In this document: positions 16,282 through 23,006 of the stretch, in pieces
Position numbering within the stretch: the first letter of the stretch is position 1
Layout: each line of letters starts with the position of its first letter
DNA from: Bradyrhizobium sp. CCGE-LA001
GTDB lineage: Bacteria; Pseudomonadota; Alphaproteobacteria; Rhizobiales; Xanthobacteraceae
Assembly: GCF_000296215.2 (NCBI RefSeq)
Contig: NZ_CP013949.1
Location: 3,341,501 to 3,405,500 of the forward strand
Direction: 5' to 3'
Length of the DNA: 64,000 bases
Translations under genes and position numbers: made by a program
The notes under the pieces: generated by a model
What the model was told of the DNA's origin: nothing
The model's input: only the letters and a program-made list of their open reading frames with translations
Databases searched by the model: none

Positions 16282-18375
16282 TTACCCGTTGTTGTCCTTG
16301 ACCTCGCGCTGGCGCAAATAGTCGTCCGTGGTGCGCGGTGGCGTTCGTTCGGGAACGCCTTTGAACGGATCGAATTGCTGCTCGCTCATGACGATGACGC
16401 GGCAGTCCGCACACATCCTGAGGGCCGCGACCCGCTTGTCGCCGGCTGGATACATCCAGTGCCGGCCTTCGAGCTTGGCCGCGATGCGGTCGATCGTGCT
16501 CTTGACGCCGAAGGCCGTGCCGCAGCGGACGCAGAGTGCGGGCTCCTCCTCCTTGATGGTCACGGCGGACGCGCGGGTCGCGCGGAAGTCGATTTGCGGC
16601 TTGAGGCTGATGACTTTCTCCGGACAGGTGCTCTGGCACAGGCCACATTGCACGCAAGCATCCTCGATGAATTTCAGCACGGGGCGGTCGGGATCGTCAC
16701 GAAGCGCGCCGGTCGGGCAGGCCGAGACGCAGGCGAGGCACAGCGTGCAGCCGTCCGTATCGACCGTGATCGCGCCGATCGGCGCGCCCGGCGGCAACGC
16801 GATCACGTCGACCTGCTGTGGCGCCAGGCGGTGCAGCTCGCTCAGTCCGAAGCGCAGAAGGTCGCGCCGCGTGCCGACGGTCCTGAAGGTCGCCGGCGTT
16901 GCGACGGCGGCAAGCGTGCCGATGGCCGTCAGATGCGCGCCGAGCGCATCGGGATCGTCCGTTTCGATGGTGGCGAGACGGCGGCCGGCAAATCCGAGAC
17001 CGCCAAGGATCGCCTCGGCCATGCCGATCGTCTGCAGCAGCCCGGTGACGTCGTGGCGCGGCTTTGCCCGCAGCAGGAACCGCACCGCCGAGACGCCATA
17101 GGCAAAGGCGCCGACGATCGCCTCCAGTCCGAGCTGCGTGAGTTCGTTCACGGCAAAGGGAAGCACGTTCGCGGGCAGGCCGTCGCCATGTCGCGCCAGG
17201 GCGTCGATCAACGGCGTGCCGTGCGGGCTGTCATGAAAGAGCAGCACCGCATCCGCGCCACCGGCCGCATGGTAGGCGAGCAGCATGGCTCGAATTCGAT
17301 GCAGCTGCGTATCGGCCGGCGGCAGCGTATAAGACGCCGCGCCGGTCGGGCAGGCGGCGGCGCATTGGCCGCAGCCTGCGCAGATGTTCGGATCAATTGC
17401 GACATGATCGCCGGCGGGCGTGATGGCCCCGGTCGGGCAGAGATCGAGGCAGCGATGGCATCCCGTCCGCTTCGAGCGCGAATGGGCGCAGATGCTGGGC
17501 GTCACGTCGACATATTTCGGCTTGTCGAAGCTGCCGACGAGGTCACGCGCGCTCAGCACGGCGCGCAGCACCGCCGCGGGATCGTTCGGATCGGCGCGCA
17601 GATAGCCGTCGCGCAGCTCGTGGGCGGGAAAGAGCGGCATTCCCCCGGAAAGATCGAGCACGATGTCGCAGCGCGAGGTGACCCCGCTTCGCGGCGCGTC
17701 CAGCACGAAGCGATCGCGCGAGGAGGGGCGGGGACGCGCATAATCGTCGATGGCAAGCTCGAAGGCGCCGAAATGTCCCTTGGCGGAGCGGATCGTGCCC
17801 TGCACGATCGGGAAGACCGTAGCAGCGGGCGCGATCGTCTCGCCGAGCTGCTTCAGCATCACGGTGACGTCGAGGTGATCGGCAAGCAGGCGGCCGGCCT
17901 CGATCGCGGCCTCATCGCGCCCGTAGATCAGGACCACGCCCTCGCTCGACAAGGTGACGAGTGGATAGTCCGGCGCCGGGATGGAGGCGGATGCGAGCAG
18001 GGCAGCCATTTTTGCACCGGCCCGGGCGCCGTCGCTCGACCATCCCGCCGTTTCGCGGATGTTGACGAAGCTGATCGGATCAGGCCGTTCGCCGGCCTCC
18101 TCCGAGAACTGCGTCGCCTGTTGCGTGCAGGCGACCGTAAGCGCTGCGTCTGTCGCGGCGAACTTGCGGAAGTGATCGAGCTCGGTACCGCAGAGATGGC
18201 GGAAACCTCTGATCTCGCCGTTGGAACATCCGCGCTTGATCGTGGCCATGTCGAGCCGCATCGTGTCTTCGCACGAGCAGATCAGGACGGTCTTCGATGG
18301 CTGCTCCAGGTTAAACCCTCCGCCATTTGGACGACGACGACGGACTCGCGCCGGCCCTTCGCCTCGTATAGACAT
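16282..18375 (-). CDS. multi-cluster 4Fe-4S protein of the formate dehydrogenase locus
   Basis: A 697-residue cytoplasmic protein with four ferredoxin CxxCxxCxxxC motifs: CHRCLDLCPTGA, CAGCGQCAAACPTGA, CTLCLACVSACPTGA and CVQCGLCQSTCPEK. There are extra cysteine pairs near the N-terminus (VLICSCEDTM) and C-terminus (CVRCG, MCADC). The middle (~150-300 and ~350-530) resembles electron-transfer/HdrA-like segments. In Bradyrhizobium-like genomes this gene regularly stands divergent to the formate dehydrogenase accessory genes. It may deliver electrons for, or help assemble, the enzyme. The start is uncertain because no good ribosome-binding site precedes the chosen ATG. Only 59 bp separate it from the divergent operon. 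Confidence 0.83.
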   Translation of the reverse strand: MSIRGEGPARVRRRRPNGGGFNLEQPSKTVLICSCEDTMRLDMATIKRGCSNGEIRGFRHLCGTELDHFRKFAATDAALTVACTQQATQFSEEAGERPDPISFVNIRETAGWSSDGARAGAKMAALLASASIPAPDYPLVTLSSEGVVLIYGRDEAAIEAGRLLADHLDVTVMLKQLGETIAPAATVFPIVQGTIRSAKGHFGAFELAIDDYARPRPSSRDRFVLDAPRSGVTSRCDIVLDLSGGMPLFPAHELRDGYLRADPNDPAAVLRAVLSARDLVGSFDKPKYVDVTPSICAHSRSKRTGCHRCLDLCPTGAITPAGDHVAIDPNICAGCGQCAAACPTGAASYTLPPADTQLHRIRAMLLAYHAAGGADAVLLFHDSPHGTPLIDALARHGDGLPANVLPFAVNELTQLGLEAIVGAFAYGVSAVRFLLRAKPRHDVTGLLQTIGMAEAILGGLGFAGRRLATIETDDPDALGAHLTAIGTLAAVATPATFRTVGTRRDLLRFGLSELHRLAPQQVDVIALPPGAPIGAITVDTDGCTLCLACVSACPTGALRDDPDRPVLKFIEDACVQCGLCQSTCPEKVISLKPQIDFRATRASAVTIKEEEPALCVRCGTAFGVKSTIDRIAAKLEGRHWMYPAGDKRVAALRMCADCRVIVMSEQQFDPFKGVPERTPPRTTDDYLRQREVKDNNG

Positions 18376-18434
18376 TATCCATCGGGAAGAAAAGGAAAGC
18401 GGAGGACGGCCTGCCGTCGACCCCCATCAGCCAA

Positions 18435-19166
18435 GTGTCCCTGGCGGAACTGATCCACCTGCCGCCGCCGTTCACATTGCTGCGGCTCCGCGAGGGTGGT
18501 GACGCTTTTGTCCATGCATGCCGCATTGCACCGGAGAGCGGCGCCGGCACGCTGGTCTATGTCGGCCGCTTTGACCTGGCGGAGTTCGCGGTGGTGCTCG
18601 AGCCGACCGAGCCGTTACGCAGCGCGCGGCGCGCATTCTACGCCGGCATGGTCGCGCTCACCGATGCCCTGCGCGCCTACGCGCCGCCGAGCAAGCCCAT
18701 CACGATCGGCTGGCCGGACGCCGTCAGGATCGACGGAGGCTTGATTGGCGGCGGCCGCCTGGGATGGCCTCTCGCCGCCAATGAGGAGGAGGTGCCGCCA
18801 TGGCTGGTCTTCGGCGCGATGATCCGGACGGTGGCCATGACTGACGACGAGCCGGGTGTCCATCCGCTTGCCTCGGCGCTCGACCAGGAGGGCTTCGGCG
18901 AGGCCGGCGCGGCGCAGATCACCGAGAGCTTTGCCCGGCACCTGATGCTGGCCTTCGACGGTTGGCGGGCGGACGGCTTTGACGGTGTTGCGCGTGAATA
19001 CCTCTCCCGGATGCCGCGCGAACGGCAGTCCGTCCAGCGCATCGACGATGACGGCGATCTCCTCACGCGCTGGATTGGCGCGGGCGCGATCGAACGTCGC
19101 GACCTCATGCAGGCGCTTGCGACGCCGTCCTGGTTCGATCCGGCACTCGGGGGACCACGGCTGTGA
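18435..19166 (+). CDS. biotin/lipoate protein ligase-family protein of the FDH locus
   Basis: A 243-residue protein matching the biotin/lipoate A/B ligase-like family found in formate dehydrogenase loci (LPPPFTLLRLREGGDAF, TIGWPDAVRIDGGLIGGGRLGWP; C-terminal DUF4444-like part). True ligases carry a GRGRxG adenylate motif that I do not see here, so it may bind a cofactor or an acyl/aminoacyl adenylate without classical ligase activity. Translation starts at GTG. It opens a run of five genes linked by 4-bp overlaps, so it almost certainly works with the downstream accessory proteins. Confidence 0.7.
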   Translation: MSLAELIHLPPPFTLLRLREGGDAFVHACRIAPESGAGTLVYVGRFDLAEFAVVLEPTEPLRSARRAFYAGMVALTDALRAYAPPSKPITIGWPDAVRIDGGLIGGGRLGWPLAANEEEVPPWLVFGAMIRTVAMTDDEPGVHPLASALDQEGFGEAGAAQITESFARHLMLAFDGWRADGFDGVAREYLSRMPRERQSVQRIDDDGDLLTRWIGAGAIERRDLMQALATPSWFDPALGGPRL

Positions 19167-19702
19167 AGCTCCTGCGGACCATCGCGCTCGATCCCTCCGA
19201 CACATTCGTATTTGACGTGGCGGCAGAGCCGGGCGAATGGGCCGTCTCCGGTGCCTTCCGCTTCTGGGATTGCGACGCGGCGTCGCTCGAGGGCAAGGCG
19301 CGCGCGGCGTTTCGCGGCGGTTTCCTCGGGGTGCAATCCTGGGGCTGGTCGACGCTGGCGCAGATCGTTCCGGCGACTGCGGATGATTACCATGGCCTGG
19401 TCGATCTCCTGGCGAAGCAACTCGTCGATCGTTTCGGTGCGCCGGACGTGGCGACCGCGAGGGCGGCCGCCGAAGAGGAGGTGGCGTTCTCGCAGTCGCT
19501 CTGCAGCCACCCGATCAGCTCGCTTGTTGCGGTGCACCGGGCAGTGAGCGACGGCGAGGTCCGCGAGTCGTTCCGCAGGCTGCAACTTCGTGAGGGGCAG
19601 GGGCACAGCAAGGCGTTCTCGTTCATGGAAATGGAGGACGACCTCGAGCCTGACGGCAGTCTCAGGCTTGCGGATCTCGGCCGGGGACCGTCAGTCAGAT
19701 GA
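19163..19702 (+). CDS. FDH-locus accessory protein (DUF6505-type)
   Basis: A 179-residue soluble protein without signal peptide. The pattern LLRTIALDPSDTFVFDVAAE / GEWAVSGAFRFWD, then SWGWSTLAQIV and EEEVAFSQSLCSHP, agrees with an uncharacterised family that I associate with the formate dehydrogenase neighbourhood (I believe DUF6505). It begins at a GTG that overlaps the previous stop (GTGA) and itself overlaps the next gene by 4 bp. One cysteine (in SLCSHP) is present; no cofactor motif is evident. Likely involved in assembly or maturation, by context only. Confidence 0.62.
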   Translation: MKLLRTIALDPSDTFVFDVAAEPGEWAVSGAFRFWDCDAASLEGKARAAFRGGFLGVQSWGWSTLAQIVPATADDYHGLVDLLAKQLVDRFGAPDVATARAAAEEEVAFSQSLCSHPISSLVAVHRAVSDGEVRESFRRLQLREGQGHSKAFSFMEMEDDLEPDGSLRLADLGRGPSVR

Positions 19703-20706
19703 ACGATTTCTGGATCGCCTGCGGCCATCACCTGCTCGATCGGGACGAGGGCGGTGGACTGCGCGTCACCGACGACTTCCTCAAGGCCTATTTTGCCCGC
19801 CCCGAGCTGATGCCGCCGGAGGATGCGTGCCCGGTCGAACGCCGGCTGCACCGCGAACTGCTCGTCGACCCGCGCCAGGCGGTCGGCGCGGACGAGATTG
19901 CATCCCTTGCCGATCCCGACGCCCGGGAGAACTGGCAGTTCGTGCTGGCCTTTCGGGATCTATTGTTGCGGCATCCGACGCTCGAAGCCGCCTATCTCGC
20001 ATCGGTGCGATCGGGCGCGAGTGACCTGCCGCCGCTCTTCGTCAACCAGCTTGTGCACGTCATCCTGCGCAATGCGCTCGATGGCTGTGACGATCCGTTC
20101 GTGCTGCGCGCGGCCGAGCTGTTCTTCCGGATCCAGCGGGTCCTGCCGCATGAACAGGCCGTGCTGCTCGGCGACGAGGAAATCGTCGGCGGCCGGACTC
20201 CGACGCCGGTGCTGTCCCTGATGTCGATGCTGGGGGCCACCACCGACGCCGTTGTTGATGTGTTGAGCGAAGAGAGCGCCGCAGCCTATTGGCAGCGCAG
20301 CGACCAGTTCGACATGGCCCTCGACCTCACGGCCGGCGGACGCGGACCGACTGCGCTGGCACAGGTGATGACGCGCTGGATCTCCCATCTCCTTGCCGTC
20401 GACGTCATGATCGAACCGCTGCGCGCCCTTCAGGACGAGAAGCTCACTTGGTATGTCGGGCTCGATGCCGACTCCACCCGGCTGGGCGACCGCCTCTGGC
20501 ACGGCGAGGAGCTCGACCAGCGCAGCGCCGATCGGGTGCTCGCACTATTCCGGCTAACCTTTGCGGATTCAAGCCGCGCGCTTGACGATGTCAGGGGCGA
20601 GCCGGTCTACTTGATGTTGTCGATGACGGCGGACCAGAAGCTCCGATTGAAGCCGCAGAATCTCTTGACCGGGCTGCCGGTGAAGGGGCTGGAGATGGCG
20701 ACATGA
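19699..20706 (+). CDS. FDH-locus accessory protein (DUF6352-type)
   Basis: A 335-residue, mainly helical cytoplasmic protein beginning MNDFWIACGHHLLDRDEGG. I recognise it as the uncharacterised family (I believe DUF6352) that sits between the DUF6505- and DUF3305-type genes in formate dehydrogenase loci. The segment YWQRSDQFDMALDLTAGGRG and the helical middle (FVNQLVHVILRNALDGCDD) stand out, but no catalytic motif is visible. ATGA overlaps at both ends point to strict co-expression with its neighbours. Function unknown. Confidence 0.65.
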   Translation: MNDFWIACGHHLLDRDEGGGLRVTDDFLKAYFARPELMPPEDACPVERRLHRELLVDPRQAVGADEIASLADPDARENWQFVLAFRDLLLRHPTLEAAYLASVRSGASDLPPLFVNQLVHVILRNALDGCDDPFVLRAAELFFRIQRVLPHEQAVLLGDEEIVGGRTPTPVLSLMSMLGATTDAVVDVLSEESAAAYWQRSDQFDMALDLTAGGRGPTALAQVMTRWISHLLAVDVMIEPLRALQDEKLTWYVGLDADSTRLGDRLWHGEELDQRSADRVLALFRLTFADSSRALDDVRGEPVYLMLSMTADQKLRLKPQNLLTGLPVKGLEMAT

Positions 20707-21218
20707 GTCCCGCGGCGCGCCCATTGTTCTCCATTGCTGTCGGTGTCGTGGTCGAGCGGCGCAAGGCAGGCTCGCCCTGGGTCGATTTCGTCTGGCGCGG
20801 GGTTGCCGTGCTGCCGGACGAGCCGGCCACACGCCCCTGGACAGTGCTTCGCGAGCAGGACGGCACGACGCTGTTCTACGCCGGACGTGCGACCGTGGAT
20901 CTCTATCCGTCCGAGACGGCGCGCTATCGCGACAATCTCGCCTCAGGCAATCCGAGCGTATGGATCGTGCTGTCGCCTTCGGAAGCCGCCCCGCCCTATG
21001 CCGTTGCCGCGGTGACTGCCGATCCGGCGGAAGGCGAGGGCTTCACTGAAGCCGCGGACAATCTCGTCGAGGCCGTGCCGATGCCGGAGGTGCTGCGCGA
21101 GGCAATTGAAAGCTTCGTCGCCGAGCACCATGTCGAGCGGGAATTCGTCAAGCGCAAGCGGCGCCGTGCCGACCCGGAGGCGCTGGCGCGGCGAGAACAC
21201 GAGGGCGGACAGGAATGA
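20703..21218 (+). CDS. DUF3305 domain protein
   Basis: A 171-residue protein with the DUF3305 pattern: FSIAVGVVVERRKAGSPWVDF, WRGVAVLPDE, FYAGRATVDLYPSETARYRDN. The C-terminus is strongly charged (EFVKRKRRRADPEALARRE), typical for this family. DUF3305 and DUF3306 proteins nearly always occur as neighbours beside formate dehydrogenase genes and are taken to act in its biogenesis, without biochemical proof that I know of. Its start and stop overlap the flanking genes by 4 bp each. Confidence 0.78.
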   Translation: MSPAARPLFSIAVGVVVERRKAGSPWVDFVWRGVAVLPDEPATRPWTVLREQDGTTLFYAGRATVDLYPSETARYRDNLASGNPSVWIVLSPSEAAPPYAVAAVTADPAEGEGFTEAADNLVEAVPMPEVLREAIESFVAEHHVEREFVKRKRRRADPEALARREHEGGQE

Positions 21219-21826
21219 GTGAGGAGGAGTTCCTTGCCCGTTGGTCCCGCCGCAAGCGCGAGGCGCGAGCGGAGCCGGCGCAGCCTGCTGTGGCTGAGCC
21301 CGCGCCGCCGTCCGAGGTCGATGACGACGCGAGCAAGATCGATCTCTCCAGCCTGCCGTCGATCGACGAGATCGATGCTGCGACCGACATCACCGCGTTC
21401 CTGCGCAAGGGTATTCCACAGGACTTGGGTCGTGCGGCTCTTCGCCGCGCTTGGGCCGCCGATCCCGCCATTCGCGATTTCGTCGGTCTCGCGGAGAACG
21501 CCTGGGACTTCAACGATCCCACTGCGATGCCGGGGTTCGGGCCACTGGATTGTTCCTCCGAGGAACTGGCCGCGCTCGTCGATCGGATTGTCGGCGGCGT
21601 ACGTGAGGCGGCGCAGTCCCTCGCCGAAGCGTCGATTGAAACAACGGATTCTTCCGCACAATTTCATCAAGCCGATGCTCCCGACCCGACGGATGTCACG
21701 GAGCCGCTGGGTGAGACGGAACGCGCGACGATCCCTGTTGCAGTGCAGCCAACGGTGGCGGACACATGGGCGGAGCTTGCCGAACCTGTCAGGCCACGTA
21801 CCCACGGTGGTGCACTGCCGCGTTAA
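21215..21826 (+). CDS. DUF3306 domain protein
   Basis: A 203-residue acidic protein starting with the family signature EEEFLARWSRRKREA, then a disordered Ala/Glu/Pro stretch, a LPSIDEIDAATDITAFLRKGIP segment split by the family's usual spacing, and RRAWAADPAIRDFVGLAENAWDFND. The last ~70 residues look unstructured. The first part pairs with the DUF3305 product encoded immediately upstream (ATGA overlap). Together they probably act on formate dehydrogenase assembly. About 150 bp without a gene follow before the TorD-like gene. Confidence 0.8.
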   Translation: MSEEEFLARWSRRKREARAEPAQPAVAEPAPPSEVDDDASKIDLSSLPSIDEIDAATDITAFLRKGIPQDLGRAALRRAWAADPAIRDFVGLAENAWDFNDPTAMPGFGPLDCSSEELAALVDRIVGGVREAAQSLAEASIETTDSSAQFHQADAPDPTDVTEPLGETERATIPVAVQPTVADTWAELAEPVRPRTHGGALPR

Positions 21827-21976
21827 ACAGCAGCCCGGTGAGCCGTAGACCAAAGGCTATAGGCTGCGGCTATGGTCGAGCAATTGACGGCTCGGGGAAC
21901 CAGGATTACGCTTGCTCTAGTGCTTTGTAAAAAATGACAATATTCAGCAGACGGGACTCTTGGATGGGAGGTCCAC

Positions 21977-22753
21977 GTGCGTGATGACGGGCTTGAACGC
22001 GCGATCGATGCCGCAGGCGGCATCGCTCAGCTTGCGCGCAAAATAGGCATCAGTCAGCCGTCCGTCTCGACCTGGTCCCGCGTGCCCGCACAACGGGTGG
22101 TTGCAGTTGAAGCCGCCACCGGTGTTCCTCGCAACGACCTGCGGCCCGATCTCTACGAACAGGCGATGCCCCCAGATACTGTCGATCCCATCGATGCCGC
22201 GCGGGCGCAGGAATATGCCCTGCTGGCGACGTTGCTGTCCGTGCCGCCGTCGAAGCGATTGCTCGACCAGCTTGCGGCATTGGGTGGTGACGCAACACCG
22301 CTCGGACGCGCGCACGCGGCGCTCGCCGACGCCGCCGCGCGAGCGATCCCGCGTGAGGTCGAGCGCGAATATTTCGATCTGTTCGTGGGGCTCGGTCGCG
22401 GCGAATTGCTGCCCTACGCCTCCTACTACCTCACCGGATTTCTCAACGAACGGCCGCTGTCGCGTCTGCGCGCCGACCTGACGAAACTCGGCATCGAGCG
22501 GATTGCCAACAATTCCGAGCCTGAGGATCACGCCGCGATCCTGTGCGAGATCATGTCGGGCCTTGCCGATGGCTGCCTGGATGCTCCGTCCGAGGCTCAG
22601 CGCGCCTTCTTCGACAAACACGTGTCGCCCTGGATGGGGCGGCTCTTCGCAGACATGGAGGGCGCCGGCAATGCGCGATTCTATCGCGCGGTTGGTGCGC
22701 TCGGTCGCACCTTCATCGAGATCGAGACGGAAGCATTCACATTCGCCAATTGA
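21977..22753 (+). CDS. TorD-family chaperone with an N-terminal YdaS/Cro-like helix-turn-helix
   Basis: A 258-residue fusion. Residues 1-55 form a Cro/YdaS-type HTH (AAGGIAQLARKIGISQPSVS, then VPAQRVVAVEAATGVPRNDLRPDL). Residues ~75-250 are a TorD/DmsD helical chaperone, with the family core Y-x-x-LFVGLGRGELLPYASYYLTG and E-x-E-x2-F-T-F end. TorD proteins bind the Tat signal of molybdo-enzymes and guard cofactor insertion; the client here should be the formate dehydrogenase alpha subunit encoded next. Translation starts at GTG, 5 bp after GGGAGG. The attached DNA-binding domain suggests it could also sense unfolded enzyme and control transcription (inference). Confidence 0.88.
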   Translation: MRDDGLERAIDAAGGIAQLARKIGISQPSVSTWSRVPAQRVVAVEAATGVPRNDLRPDLYEQAMPPDTVDPIDAARAQEYALLATLLSVPPSKRLLDQLAALGGDATPLGRAHAALADAAARAIPREVEREYFDLFVGLGRGELLPYASYYLTGFLNERPLSRLRADLTKLGIERIANNSEPEDHAAILCEIMSGLADGCLDAPSEAQRAFFDKHVSPWMGRLFADMEGAGNARFYRAVGALGRTFIEIETEAFTFAN

Positions 22754-22783
22754 TCGACGCGCGTCGGTCCTGGGAGAAATGCG

Positions 22784-22993
22784 ATGAGTGACGAGACGAA
22801 AGCAAAGGTCGGACGCCGCGACTTCCTTCGCAAGGTCGGCATCGGCACAGTCGGCGCCGGCGCGACGCTTGCGACTCCGTTGGTCGGGTCGGCGCAGGCG
22901 GACAGTGAAAACAACGATGAGAAGCGCAAGGCGCGTTACAAGGAATCCGATCACGTGAAGACGTTCTACCGCGTCAATCGTTATCCGGCCTGA
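22784..22993 (+). CDS. formate dehydrogenase region Tat-signal small protein
   Basis: A 69-residue protein with a twin-arginine signal (GRRDFLRKVGIGTVGAGATL) and a short charged tail (KRKARYKESDHVKTFYR). It matches the small 'formate dehydrogenase region TAT target' family always found just before the alpha subunit. Its tail ends in RVNRYP, and nearly nothing is left after export, so it may be a small subunit or an export helper. It lies 13 bp upstream of the alpha gene and 30 bp after the chaperone gene. Confidence 0.85.
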   Translation: MSDETKAKVGRRDFLRKVGIGTVGAGATLATPLVGSAQADSENNDEKRKARYKESDHVKTFYRVNRYPA

Positions 22994-23006
22994 GAGGGAG
23001 GCTGCC

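Noticed and set aside
15916..18453. Very long plus-strand open frame opposite the four-cluster ferredoxin-like gene
   Set aside because: Its product is Arg/Asp/His/Gly-rich and lacks any domain, while the opposite strand has four clean 4Fe-4S motifs. It is an antisense shadow of high-GC coding DNA.
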